64,000 nt of DNA from CAVUPF01 sp963777915 (GTDB lineage: Bacteria > Actinomycetota > Thermoleophilia > Solirubrobacterales > 70-9), in the NCBI GenBank assembly GCA_963777915.1, contig CAVZSH010000005.1:1-64000 (forward strand), read 5' to 3'. The position numbers and the translations under genes are program-made. The notes under the pieces are model-generated. The model saw nothing but the letters and a program-made list of their open reading frames with translations. It was not told the DNA's origin and searched no databases. Shown in pieces: positions 25,681 through 34,326 of this stretch; the stretch's first letter is position 1; every line of letters starts with the position of its first letter.

Positions 25681-28028
25681 GGGTCCTGGTAACCGGCGGC
25701 GGCGGCTTCATCGGCTCCCATGTAGTCGACCGCCTGATCGAACGCGGCGATACCCCGCGCATCTTCGACCTCAGCGCCTCCCCCTACCACTCCCCGTTGG
25801 AGGTCGAGACCTTCACCGGCAGCATCACCGATCCCGCCAACCTCGATCTGGCGATGCGCGGCTGCGATGCGGTCATCCACCTTGCCGCGGTCGCCGACGT
25901 CGCCCACGTGCACGCCGACCCGGTGCTGGCCGAGGAGGTCAATACGCGCGGTACTCTCAACGTGCTGGAGGCCGCCTGTCGGACCGAGGTCGGCCGAGTC
26001 GTCTACGGCTCGACCACCTGGGTCTACAGCGACTGCGCCGAGCCGGCCGTCGACGAGGAGACACCGATCCCCGCCCCGCGCCACCTCTACACCGCGACCA
26101 AGCTCGCCGGTGAGACCTACTGCGCCGGCTACGCCGAGCTGTTCAACCTGAAGTGCACGGTCCTTCGCTTCGGCATTCCCTACGGGCCGCGTGCCCGCGC
26201 CGCTGGCGTCGTCGCCAAGTTCACCGACCTTGCACTCGAAGGCAAGGCTCTGACGATCGCCGGCGACGGCAGCCAGTGCCGCAGCTTCATCTACGTCGAG
26301 GACCTTGCCGACGGGATCATCGCCGGCCTCAAGCCGGAGGCTGCCGACCGCACCTACAACCTCTCCGGCGAGGAGGTAGTGACGATCCTCGAGATCGCCG
26401 AGACGGTGCAGGAGATGACCGGCGGCTGCGAGATCGTCCACACGCCGCCACGCCCCGGCGACTTCCCCGGTAAGGAGATCTCCAACGCCCGTGCCCTGAA
26501 GGAGCTTGGCTGGAAGGCGGAGACGAGCTTCCGCGAGGGCGTGCGACAGTACGTCGAGTGGGTGCGAGGCTGCACCCGTGCGCCGGACCCGGTCCCGGGC
26601 AAAAGGCCCTCGCTCAACGGCAATGAACACGCCGCCGGAGCGCTGCTGGCCGGCGCCTCTCGCTCCGAGGAGCGCCCGCCGCGGGTCCTCGTCCTCACCG
26701 CAGACATCGGCGAGGGGCACGACCTGCCGGCGCGGATTATCAAGGAAGACGTCGAGAGGGAAATCCCCGGCGTCGAGATCGAAGTCGCCAACGGTCTGGA
26801 TGCGATGGGGCGGATCGTCTCCTCGGTCGTCCGAGGCGGCTCGCGCGTCACCTTTCGCTGGATGCCGTGGCTGTTCGACATCCAGTACTGGCTGATCACC
26901 AAGTTCGGCCCGACCCGTTGGCTCGGCCATCACCTCTCCTACTGGCTGGGCGCCCACGGCCTGATGAAGCTGATCGCCAAGCACGACCCCGACGTGGTCC
27001 TCTCCACCTACCCGGGTGTCACCTCCGTGCTCGGGATGCTGCGCGAAAACCGTCGCCTCGCGATCCCTGTGCAGTCGGCGATCACCGACCTCGCCGGCCT
27101 GCGCTACTGGGCCCACTCGGGCATCGACCTGCACTACGTCACCCATCCCGAGTCGATCGAGGAGGTCGAGAAGCTGGCCGGCCCGGGCAGCGTCGAGTGG
27201 ATGCGTCCGCCGATCTCCCGCGATTTCCTGATGCCGCGAACCCGCGGCGATGCCCGTCGCGCCCTGGACGTCCCGGCCCACGGCCGTCTCGTCTTGGTCT
27301 CGGGCGGCGGCTGGGGCATCGGCGACCTCAGCGGCGCGATCCGCGCCGCGCTCGCGGTGGAGGACACCCTGGTCGTCTGCATCACCGGTCGCAACGAGAT
27401 CGCCCGCGAGAAGCTTGAGCAGCGTTTCGCCGGCAACGAGCAGGTGCGGATCGTCGGCTTCACCGAGCAGATGAGCGACTGGATGGCCGCCGCTGACGTG
27501 ATGGTCCACTCGACGGCCGGCCTGACCGTGCTCGAGGCGCACATCCGTGGTTGTCCAGTTGTCTCTTTCGGCTTCTCCGCCGGTCACCTGCGCGCCAACA
27601 ACGCCGCCTTCGAGCGCTTCGGCCTGGCCGAGGTGGCACGCTCCGAGCACGAGTTGGAGTCGGTTTTGCGCCACCTCACCCGTGAGCGTCGCGCCCCGGA
27701 CTCCTCCTTTGCCTCGCTGCCCTCGATTGCGTCGCGCGTCCTCACCGCGCGCCCGCGCGTCCGGCCCCAGCCGGTCTGGCGCCTGCGGGCCGGCCGGGCG
27801 GCGACCGCGGTCAGCCTCGCCGTCATCACGATCGCCGTAGTCGTCGTCGGGGCTCTCTCGCTGGACTGGGAAACTCCCTACCGCGAGATCTCAAAGGTGG
27901 CGAAGCCGATCGAGAGTCGCATCCACATCGGCAAGGAGGACAACGATCCTCAGGTGGTCGTCGTCTCGCGCCGGGTGAGGGCGACGACGCCGCCCCACCG
28001 CGCCGCCCCGCGTCTAACCAGCCGTTGA
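25677..28028 (+). CDS. Fusion of NAD-dependent sugar epimerase/dehydratase, GT28-like glycosyltransferase and C-terminal membrane segment
   Basis: 783 residues. Residues 1-298 are an extended short-chain dehydrogenase: VTGGGGFIGSH at the N-terminus and the active-site pair Tyr138/Lys142 (YTATK). Residues 299-335 are a Pro/Gly-rich linker. Residues 336-690 resemble MGDG synthase/MurG glycosyltransferases, starting VLVLTADIGEGHD and ending SDWMAAADVMVHSTAGLTVLEAHIRGCPVVSFG. A single membrane segment lies at about 710-729, followed by a basic tail. The fusion would couple making of a nucleotide sugar to its transfer onto a lipid or glycan at the membrane. It is continuous, with ATGA and TTGA overlaps to its neighbours. 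Substrates are unknown. Confidence 0.85.
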   Translation: MRVLVTGGGGFIGSHVVDRLIERGDTPRIFDLSASPYHSPLEVETFTGSITDPANLDLAMRGCDAVIHLAAVADVAHVHADPVLAEEVNTRGTLNVLEAACRTEVGRVVYGSTTWVYSDCAEPAVDEETPIPAPRHLYTATKLAGETYCAGYAELFNLKCTVLRFGIPYGPRARAAGVVAKFTDLALEGKALTIAGDGSQCRSFIYVEDLADGIIAGLKPEAADRTYNLSGEEVVTILEIAETVQEMTGGCEIVHTPPRPGDFPGKEISNARALKELGWKAETSFREGVRQYVEWVRGCTRAPDPVPGKRPSLNGNEHAAGALLAGASRSEERPPRVLVLTADIGEGHDLPARIIKEDVEREIPGVEIEVANGLDAMGRIVSSVVRGGSRVTFRWMPWLFDIQYWLITKFGPTRWLGHHLSYWLGAHGLMKLIAKHDPDVVLSTYPGVTSVLGMLRENRRLAIPVQSAITDLAGLRYWAHSGIDLHYVTHPESIEEVEKLAGPGSVEWMRPPISRDFLMPRTRGDARRALDVPAHGRLVLVSGGGWGIGDLSGAIRAALAVEDTLVVCITGRNEIAREKLEQRFAGNEQVRIVGFTEQMSDWMAAADVMVHSTAGLTVLEAHIRGCPVVSFGFSAGHLRANNAAFERFGLAEVARSEHELESVLRHLTRERRAPDSSFASLPSIASRVLTARPRVRPQPVWRLRAGRAATAVSLAVITIAVVVVGALSLDWETPYREISKVAKPIESRIHIGKEDNDPQVVVVSRRVRATTPPHRAAPRLTSR

Positions 28029-28726
28029 TCGCAATCCTCGCCGGGGCAGGCGTCTCGGCCGCCGCGATCCTGCACGCCGGCCCGGCCCTCGCCCCCGTCG
28101 TCCCCGGGGTCGGCCCGGCGCTGGGAATCGTCCACCGCCAGGAGGGCGAGGAGGGAGTGTCGCTTACCTTCGACGATGGCCCCCACCCGCAGGGAACGCC
28201 CGCGGTGCTGGAAGTACTGCGCGAGGCCGAGGCCCCGGCGACCTTCTTTCTCGCCGGTGAGCAGGTGGTGCGTCGCCCGGCCCTCGTCGCGGAGATCGTC
28301 GCCGCCGGGCACCGGGTCGAGCTGCACTGCCACCGCCATCGCAACCTGTTGCGGCTGACGACGCACCAGCTCCTAGAAGATGCGGATCGCGCCAGGGCGG
28401 CGATCGAGGAGGCCGGCGGGCAGGCCATATCCGCCTACCGCCCGCCCTATGGGATCTTCAGCGGTGCCGGACTACGGGCGATCCGTCGCCGCGGCTGGCG
28501 GCCGGTGCTGTGGTCGCAATGGGGGAGGGACTGGTCGCGGCGGGCGACGGCGGAGTCAATCGCACGGCGCTCGAGCGCGGACGCCCGCTCCGGGGACATC
28601 CTCCTCCTGCACGACGCCGACTACTACAGCGCTCCGGGCTCCTGGCTTCGCACCGTCGCTTCGCTGCCGATCGTCCTCGAGGAGCTGGACGCTCGCGGAC
28701 TGAAGCCGATCGAGTTGCGCCGCTGA
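28025..28726 (+). CDS. Polysaccharide deacetylase (CE4/NodB domain)
   Basis: 233 residues from the TTG at 28025, overlapping the fusion gene stop as TTGA. An N-terminal hydrophobic segment (ILAGAGVSAAAILHAG) may be a signal or anchor. NodB motifs: TFDDGPH (metal and base Asp pair), ELHCHRHRNL in place of the usual HSxxH, RPPYG, and LLHD with the final His. CE4 enzymes remove N-acetyl groups from GlcNAc-type sugars in cell-wall or capsule glycans. As last gene of the aminotransferase/epimerase-GT unit it likely acts on the product of that pathway. A terminator follows at 28908-28926. Confidence 0.9.
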   Translation: MIAILAGAGVSAAAILHAGPALAPVVPGVGPALGIVHRQEGEEGVSLTFDDGPHPQGTPAVLEVLREAEAPATFFLAGEQVVRRPALVAEIVAAGHRVELHCHRHRNLLRLTTHQLLEDADRARAAIEEAGGQAISAYRPPYGIFSGAGLRAIRRRGWRPVLWSQWGRDWSRRATAESIARRSSADARSGDILLLHDADYYSAPGSWLRTVASLPIVLEELDARGLKPIELRR

Positions 28727-28826
28727 GCGGGCGGGGCGAGCGTCCAGTGCTCACACCCGGCGAAGGCCTCATCGAGGCGCTGCGCCATCGTGCTCCGCGG
28801 CCGGTCCTGGTCGAAGATCTCCTTGG

Positions 28827-28874
28827 GCATGGCTCTCCGTCCTGTGGGGGGCGTGACGGAAGCATGGCTCTCCG
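28827..28874 (-). repeat. Direct repeat of GCATGGCTCTCCG, reading as two tandem ribosome-site/ATG units on the minus strand
   Basis: The 13-base sequence occurs at 28827-28839 and 28862-28874, 35 bases apart. On the minus strand each copy reads CGGAGAGCCATGC, i.e. GGAG, a 4-base spacer and ATG. The frames that follow, one from each ATG, run back over the 3' end of the deacetylase gene. The second encodes a peptide starting MPKEIFDQDRPRSTMAQRLDEAF. I cannot identify either product and do not call a gene. Confidence 0.4.
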
Positions 28875-28907
28875 GTCAGACGAAAAACATGCACTGAGCA
28901 AAATGAG

Positions 28908-28926
28908 TCCGCAGCGTGCGGATTTT
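28908..28926 (+). terminator. Intrinsic terminator after the deacetylase operon
   Basis: TCCGCA-GCG-TGCGGA is a perfect 6-bp stem with a 3-base loop, followed directly by TTTT (28923-28926). It lies 182 bases after the deacetylase stop and 21 bases before the end of the convergent GGDEF gene. Read from the other strand, the same stem is followed by CTCATTTT, so it may also help stop transcription of the GGDEF gene. Confidence 0.7.
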
Positions 28927-28946
28927 GGCCCGCTGATGCGGCGCCG

Positions 28947-30455
28947 CTATCGCAGCTCCGGCGCGCCGGAGCTCTCCCGAAGCCACCGCGCCACCTCGAC
29001 TTCCTCGGGAGCGGTGTCGTGGTCGTGGGCGACCCGTCGCGACTCCTTCTGCGCGTACATCCGCACGTCGGCGAGCTGCAGCGCCTCGGCAGGCTCGCTC
29101 GCCTCGCCGGGAATCGTCGCCGCGCCCCAGGAGGCCGTGACGTCGAAGCCTCTGCCGCTTGCGGTAAGCGCTCTCGTCGCGTTGCGCTTCGCCGTGTCGA
29201 GCCGCCCCTTGCCACAGGTCAGCAGCACGCAGAACTCATCGCCGCCGAAGCGGTATGCGGTGCCGTCTTCGCCGACGGCCTCGCGCAGCTGGCGCCCGAG
29301 GCGCGCGAGGAGCACGTCGCCTTCGGGATGTCCGAAGGTGTCGTTGTAGCGCTTGAAGCCGTTGAGGTCCAGGAGGAGCAGAGTCACCGGCTCGCGCTCG
29401 GTCGCCTGCTCGTTGCGGGTCGACAGGTCCACCTGCATCCCGCCGCGATTGCCCAGTCCGGTGAGCGGGTCGGTTCGCACCTGCTCGAGCAGGGACTTGT
29501 TCTCCCGCACGCTCATCCCGAGGCGGACGATCACGGCGATCATCGTCGCCGCCCAGAGCGTGGTCGAGAGGCCGCTGGCGGCGCTGAAGTACTGCAAGGC
29601 GAAGAGGCCGATCATCACTCCGGCGGAGAGCGCCGGGACCATCAGCTCGCGCCAGCCATCAAAGCGCGCCGAGACCCGGATCGTGTCGGCGCTTCGCTGC
29701 CAGAGCACGGCCCCCAGGCAGGCGGCGGCGATCAGGTAGATCGGATCGGTCCAGTCGCCTCCCGGCAGGTTGGCCCCGCTTGACTGCAGCGTGTAGGCGA
29801 CGTCGGCGACCACCAGGGCCGCCAGCCCGGCGAACAGCAGCGACCAGGTATGACCGGGCCGCCATCCGGTCAGCGCGATCACCCCGACCACCAGCGAGAG
29901 CATCGCGATGTCGCCGATCGGGTAGGCGAGCGTCGTCGCGACCTGGACGGGGCTACCGCTGGCATGGCTGGCGACGAAGTCAAAGACGAATGCCGCCCCC
30001 AGTGCCGCGGTGCCGAGCCCGGCGATCAGGCCGTCCATCCACAAACGCCAATCGACCTCGTGCGCCCTGGCACGGACCAGCAGCGCGACCCCGGCCGCGG
30101 CGAGGGGATAGAAGGCGAGGTAGCCGGCGTCAGCCGGCGAGGGATAGGGAGGAGTGGGGTTGTGGAGGATGAAGGCCGTCCAGTAGACCTCCGACGCTCC
30201 CCAGCAGAGGATCGCGGCGGCGATCGCCAGCCAGGCGGCGCGCTCGTTCTCCCCGCGTCGCGCTCTGGCCAGACAGGCCAGCCCGGCGGCGATCACCACG
30301 GCGTCGTAGATCGGTCCTTCTGCCGCGTAGTTGAGGTCGGGGCCGCCAAACCCGAACCAGATGTGCAGGGTGACGAGCGCGGTGCCGCCGAAGAGCACGA
30401 TCGCCAGCGCGCCCCGCAGCACGCGGGCACCCGCCGCCTCTCTTGGCCCACTCAC
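28947..30455 (-). CDS. Multi-pass membrane GGDEF-domain protein (putative diguanylate cyclase)
   Basis: 502 residues from the GTG at 30455, with GAAGG about 8 bases upstream; the longer open frame runs back through the divergent rpmE gene and is not credible. Residues 10-320 contain about nine hydrophobic helices (VLRGALAIVLFGGTALVTLHIWFGFGG onward), an integral membrane sensor of unknown ligand. The C-terminal GGDEF domain has DPLTGLGNRGG, DLNGFKRYNDTFGH and the active-site loop RFGGDEF, all intact, so cyclic-di-GMP synthesis is expected. I did not see an RxxD inhibitory site at the usual place. Confidence 0.88.
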   Translation of the reverse strand: MSGPREAAGARVLRGALAIVLFGGTALVTLHIWFGFGGPDLNYAAEGPIYDAVVIAAGLACLARARRGENERAAWLAIAAAILCWGASEVYWTAFILHNPTPPYPSPADAGYLAFYPLAAAGVALLVRARAHEVDWRLWMDGLIAGLGTAALGAAFVFDFVASHASGSPVQVATTLAYPIGDIAMLSLVVGVIALTGWRPGHTWSLLFAGLAALVVADVAYTLQSSGANLPGGDWTDPIYLIAAACLGAVLWQRSADTIRVSARFDGWRELMVPALSAGVMIGLFALQYFSAASGLSTTLWAATMIAVIVRLGMSVRENKSLLEQVRTDPLTGLGNRGGMQVDLSTRNEQATEREPVTLLLLDLNGFKRYNDTFGHPEGDVLLARLGRQLREAVGEDGTAYRFGGDEFCVLLTCGKGRLDTAKRNATRALTASGRGFDVTASWGAATIPGEASEPAEALQLADVRMYAQKESRRVAHDHDTAPEEVEVARWLRESSGAPELR

Positions 30456-30511
30456 CGTGTCCACCTTCGGTGTATCGGCAGGAGGAGGGCAGTTCTCTAG
30501 ACTGAGAGGAG

Positions 30512-30727
30512 ATGAAGTCTGGAATTCACCCCGAGTACACGCTCGCCAACGTCCACTGCTCCTGCGGGAACCAGTTCTACACCCGCTCGACCAAGGCCGA
30601 CCTGCACGTCGAGCTCTGCTCGGAGTGTCACCCGTTCTACACAGGCAAGCAGAAGCTGGTCGACACCGGTGGCCGGGTCGAGCGCTTCCAGCGCCGCGCC
30701 GCAAAGCACGCCAAGGCAAGGAAGTAA
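30512..30727 (+). CDS. rpmE: 50S ribosomal protein L31, zinc-binding type
   Basis: 71 residues: MKSGIHPEYTLANVHCSCGNQF...TGKQKLVDTGGRVERFQRR. Cys16, Cys18, Cys36 and Cys39 make the zinc-binding (C+) form of L31, which is normally used under zinc sufficiency. It begins the conserved block rpmE-yqhQ-prfA-prmC-tsaC-glyA and is divergent from the GGDEF gene with 56 bases between starts. The following gene begins three bases after the stop. Confidence 0.97.
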   Translation: MKSGIHPEYTLANVHCSCGNQFYTRSTKADLHVELCSECHPFYTGKQKLVDTGGRVERFQRRAAKHAKARK

Positions 30728-30730
30728 ACG

Positions 30731-31738
30731 GTGAGCCCGGAGCTGGGCTCAGCAGAGGCGCCACCGGCCTCGCCCAACGGGGGCGATCCGCTGCGGATGC
30801 CCGACGGCGCGCTGGTCGCCAAGCGCGATGCGCCGGTCGGCGGTCAGGCGGTGTTGGAGGGGGTGATGATGCGCGGCGTCTCGACCTGGGCGGTAGCGGT
30901 GCGTCGCCCCGACGGCACGCTCGAGGTCAGCTCTGAGCCGCTCGTCCCCTGGGCGAGGCGCCACCGGGCCTGGCGGCTACCGGTGATCCGCGGCGTCGTC
31001 GCCCTCGGCGAGTCGATGAAGATCGGCTTCCGGGCGCTGGCGATCTCCGCCAACGCCCAGCTCCCCGAGGATGAGGAGGGTGAGCAGGAGGAGATCGGCA
31101 GCTGGGTCTGGGGGGCGACGGTCGTCTTCTCGCTGCTCTTGGCGATCGGGCTCTTCTTCGTGGTGCCGGTCGGATTGACCAGCCTGATCAAGGGCCAGCT
31201 CGGCTCTCCCATCCTCTTCTGGCTGATCGAGGGGACGCTGCGCACGGCACTCTTCGTTGGCTACATCGCCGCGATCAGCCGGATGAGCGACCTGCGACGG
31301 GTCTTCGAGTACCACGGCGCCGAGCACAAGACGATCTCCTGCTATGAGGCCGAAGATGAGCTGAGCCCGGCGCGGGCCAGCCTGTACTCGCGGCTGCACC
31401 CACGCTGTGGGACCAGCTTCCTGCTGATTGTGATGGTCCTGGCGATCTTCGTCTTCGCGCCGATCGGGCTGCCGGCCTGGTATTGGCTGGTTGCCTCGCG
31501 CATCCTTGGCATCCCGCTGATCGCCGGACTCTCCTACGAGGTGATCAAGTGGGCGGGGCGCAACCGCCGCAAGCGCTGGGTGCGCGCCGTCATGTGGCCG
31601 GGGTTGATGTTGCAGAAACTTACGACGCGCGAGCCCGACGAGGAGCAGCTCGCGGTTGCGATCGCCTCGCTGGATGCCGTGCTGGCCCGGGAGTCGCCCG
31701 AGGATCTCGCCGCTCAGCACATCGAGATAGTCGCGTGA
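30731..31738 (+). CDS. DUF1385 (YqhQ-family) membrane protein
   Basis: 335 residues from the GTG at 30731. Diagnostic DUF1385 features: VGGQAVLEGVMMRG near residue 36, RLPVIRGVVALGESMKIGFRAL, four to five membrane helices between about residues 125 and 265, and EYHGAEHKTISCYE near 196 followed by LHPRCGTSFLL. Function is unknown in the family, though in Firmicutes and Actinobacteria the gene regularly sits between rpmE and prfA as here. The stop overlaps the prfA start as GTGA. Confidence 0.92.
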   Translation: MSPELGSAEAPPASPNGGDPLRMPDGALVAKRDAPVGGQAVLEGVMMRGVSTWAVAVRRPDGTLEVSSEPLVPWARRHRAWRLPVIRGVVALGESMKIGFRALAISANAQLPEDEEGEQEEIGSWVWGATVVFSLLLAIGLFFVVPVGLTSLIKGQLGSPILFWLIEGTLRTALFVGYIAAISRMSDLRRVFEYHGAEHKTISCYEAEDELSPARASLYSRLHPRCGTSFLLIVMVLAIFVFAPIGLPAWYWLVASRILGIPLIAGLSYEVIKWAGRNRRKRWVRAVMWPGLMLQKLTTREPDEEQLAVAIASLDAVLARESPEDLAAQHIEIVA

Positions 31739-32802
31739 TCGAGCAGCTAGTCGAGCAGATCGAGGCACGGTTCGCCGAGCTCGAGCGCCAGATGGCCGAT
31801 CCAGGCGTGATCGGCGACCGGGAGCGCTACGCGGAGGTTGGGCGCGAGTATCGCGATCTGGGGCCGGCCCATGAGCTGGCGCTGGAGTACCGGAAGCTCG
31901 GCGATGACCTCGAGGGCGCGACGGAGCTGCTGGAGGAGGGAGACGATCTCGAGTTGCGCAAGGTGGTCGAGGAGGCGCCGGCTCGGCTAGAGGCGCTGGA
32001 GGATGAGATTCGGCTGGCCATGGTCGAACGGGACCCCAACGACTCCAAGAACGTGCTCGTCGAGATCCGCGCCGGGACCGGGGGAGACGAGGCGGCGCTG
32101 TTTGCCGGCGATTTGTTCAAGATGCTCCTCCGCTACGCGGAAGAGCGAGGATTCTCGACCGAGGTGCTCTCGCAGTCGGCTGCCGAGGTGGGCGGGTTTA
32201 AGGAGGTCACCTTCGCGGTCAAGGGAGACGCGGCCTATTCGGTCTTCAAGTACGAGGGCGGGACCCACCGGGTTCAACGAGTGCCCGAGACGGAGTCCCA
32301 GGGCCGCATCCACACCTCCACCGCGACGGTCGCCGTACTGCCGGAGGCCGAGGAGGTCGAGGTCGAAGTCGACCCGAACGACCTTCAGGTCGACGTCTAC
32401 CGATCCTCGGGGCCCGGCGGTCAGTCGGTAAACACGACCGACTCGGCGGTGCGGATCACCCACAAACCGACCGGCATCGTCGTCTCGATGCAGGATGAGA
32501 AGTCCCAGCTTCAGAACAAGGACCGGGCGATGCGGGTGCTGCGGGCGCGGCTGTATGAGCGTGAGCTGGCCCGCCAACAGGCGAAGATCGCCTCCGAGCG
32601 AAAGGCACAGGTGGGCAGCGGCGAGCGCTCCGAGAAGGTCCGCACCTACAACTTCCCCCAGGGCCGGGTGACCGACCACAGGATCAAGCACACCTCACAC
32701 AGCCTCGACCGGGTGCTGGGCGGCGAGCTGAGCGAGTTCACGGACGCTCTCGCCGCCGAGGAGAAGAGGCAGAGGCTGGAGGCGGCCGCATCGGCCGCCT
32801 GA
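31735..32802 (+). CDS. prfA: Peptide chain release factor 1
   Basis: 355 residues from the GTG at 31735, which overlaps the previous stop (GTGA). Domain 1 is helical to about residue 100. The codon-recognition region has the RF1-type sequence around HTSTATVAVLPE. The catalytic GGQ is in SSGPGGQSVNTTDSAVR. RF1 terminates at UAA and UAG. The gene that methylates this Gln, prmC, follows with a one-base overlap, and prfB lies 25 kb downstream. Confidence 0.97.
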   Translation: MIEQLVEQIEARFAELERQMADPGVIGDRERYAEVGREYRDLGPAHELALEYRKLGDDLEGATELLEEGDDLELRKVVEEAPARLEALEDEIRLAMVERDPNDSKNVLVEIRAGTGGDEAALFAGDLFKMLLRYAEERGFSTEVLSQSAAEVGGFKEVTFAVKGDAAYSVFKYEGGTHRVQRVPETESQGRIHTSTATVAVLPEAEEVEVEVDPNDLQVDVYRSSGPGGQSVNTTDSAVRITHKPTGIVVSMQDEKSQLQNKDRAMRVLRARLYERELARQQAKIASERKAQVGSGERSEKVRTYNFPQGRVTDHRIKHTSHSLDRVLGGELSEFTDALAAEEKRQRLEAAASAA

Positions 32803-33641
32803 TGCGCGTGGCGCCGACGACCAGCGCGGGCAGCGTTCGCGACGCGATCGGGGCCGCGGTCGATGCCCTCGACGCCGCCGGGGTTGGGTGCGCGCGCCTC
32901 GACGCCGAAGTGCTCCTCGCCGAGGCGGGCGGGCACGAGCGGGCGCGGCTCGCCGCCAATCCCGACGCCGCGGTGGGGGCCGCTGCCGGGCGGCGCTTCG
33001 CGGAGATGGTGCGGCGGCGGCTGCGGCGCGAGCCGGTGGCCTACATCCTCGGCCGCAAAGGCTTTCGCGGGATCGAGCTGGCGGTCGACCGCCGGGTGTT
33101 GATCCCCCGCCCGGAGACCGAGCTGCTCGTCGAGCTGGCCCTGGAGCTGGGGCCCCGCTCGGTCCTCGATGTCGGCACCGGGTCGGGGGCGATCGCGCTG
33201 GCGATCGCCGAGGAGATGCCGGAGTGTGAGGTGACGGCGACCGACAGCTCGGCCGTGGCTCTGGAGGTGGCGAGCGCAAATGCCAGGCGCCTCGGCCTCA
33301 GCGGGCGGGTCCGCTTTCGGGAGGGCTCTGTCCCGGAGGGGGAGAGCTTCGAGTTGACCCTCGCAAACCTCCCCTACGTCGCCGATGGCGAGTGGGCCTC
33401 GCTGCAGCCGGAGATCACCCGCTGGGAGCCGCGCGAGGCGCTGCTCGGCGGCCCCGACGGGCTCGACCCGATCCGGGCTCTGATTCCCCGGGTCCGGCAG
33501 GGCAGGCTGGCCCTGGAGGTGGGGGAGGGGCAGGCGGGGGCGGTCGCCGAGCTGCTGCGCGGCGCCGGCTTTGCGGAGATCCGCGCCCGCCGCGACCTCA
33601 ATGGGATCGAGCGGGTGGTGGCTGGGGGCAGGCAGCTGTGA
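32802..33641 (+). CDS. prmC: Release factor glutamine N5-methyltransferase
   Basis: 279 residues, ATG overlapping the prfA stop (TGATG). The helical N-terminal domain is followed by a Rossmann methyltransferase with PRPETELLVE (linker hallmark of PrmC) and SAM motif VLDVGTGSGAIALA. The catalytic motif, normally NPPY, reads NLPY here (LANLPYV), a substitution also found in some other N6/N5 methyltransferases. It methylates the GGQ glutamine of RF1 and RF2, both encoded in this window. Confidence 0.94.
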   Translation: MRVAPTTSAGSVRDAIGAAVDALDAAGVGCARLDAEVLLAEAGGHERARLAANPDAAVGAAAGRRFAEMVRRRLRREPVAYILGRKGFRGIELAVDRRVLIPRPETELLVELALELGPRSVLDVGTGSGAIALAIAEEMPECEVTATDSSAVALEVASANARRLGLSGRVRFREGSVPEGESFELTLANLPYVADGEWASLQPEITRWEPREALLGGPDGLDPIRALIPRVRQGRLALEVGEGQAGAVAELLRGAGFAEIRARRDLNGIERVVAGGRQL

Positions 33642-33684
33642 TGCGAGCGGGCGAGCCGCCGGGCGGTGGGGCGAGGAGCGCGCC

Positions 33685-34326
33685 ATGACCGAGGTCGTCT
33701 CGGTGAAGCGGGACGGCGCCGATGTGGCGCGATCAGCGCTGGCGCGCTGCATCGCTGGCGGCGGGGTCGCCGTCTTTCCCGCAGACGGCCTCTATGGCCT
33801 CGCCTGTGACCCGCTGGATGCGGCCTCGATCGAGCGCATCCAGCGGGTCAAGGGCCGCGATCACGGCAAGCCCTCCGCCGTCATGTACTTCTCGGCGCTG
33901 GCGATGCGCGAGCTGGTCGCGGGGATCGGCCCGCGCAGCGCCCGGGCGGTTGGCGCCCTCCTCCCAGGGCCGGTCACCCTGGTGCTCGCCAACCCGCACC
34001 ACCGCTACCCGCTCGCCTGCCGCGAGGACCCCGAGCGCCTTGGCGTCCGTCTGATCAGCGGCCCGCTTGGGGGTGCCATGTGCCCGGTCTTTCAGACCTC
34101 CGCCAACCGCAGCGGCGCGGTGCCCGCGGCGCGGTATGAGGACCTGCCCGCGAAGATCATCGAGGCCGCCGATCTTGCCATCGACGGCGGCACCCTCACC
34201 GGACTCCCCTCCACTGTCGTCGACCTCACCAGTCTCGAGGAGGGCGGCGATTGGACGATCCTCCGCGATGGTGCTCTCTCTAGGAGCGACCTTGCCGCCT
34301 GTCTGGCCGGTCTCGGCCTGGCCTGA
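33685..34326 (+). CDS. tsaC: L-threonylcarbamoyladenylate synthase (TsaC/Sua5/YrdC)
   Basis: 213 residues from the ATG at 33685, preceded by GAGGAG 6 bases upstream; the frame is open further back but without conservation. YrdC-fold features: GGVAVFPADGLYGLACD, RIQRVKGRDHGKPSAVM (the KGR...KP RNA/ATP-site residues), LLPGPVTLVL and SANRSG. It makes threonylcarbamoyl-AMP for t6A37 of tRNAs. It lacks the C-terminal Sua5 domain. It sits in the conserved prfA-prmC-tsaC-glyA order. Confidence 0.93.
   Translation: MTEVVSVKRDGADVARSALARCIAGGGVAVFPADGLYGLACDPLDAASIERIQRVKGRDHGKPSAVMYFSALAMRELVAGIGPRSARAVGALLPGPVTLVLANPHHRYPLACREDPERLGVRLISGPLGGAMCPVFQTSANRSGAVPAARYEDLPAKIIEAADLAIDGGTLTGLPSTVVDLTSLEEGGDWTILRDGALSRSDLAACLAGLGLA

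Noticed and set aside
25632..27674. 680-residue minus-strand frame opposite the epimerase-GT fusion
   Set aside because: Shadow frame; the plus-strand product has full catalytic motifs over the same span.
28947..30764. Longer GGDEF protein starting at 30764
   Set aside because: The extra N-terminus runs antisense through rpmE and is Arg/Ser-rich with no conservation; the GTG at 30455 has a ribosome site.
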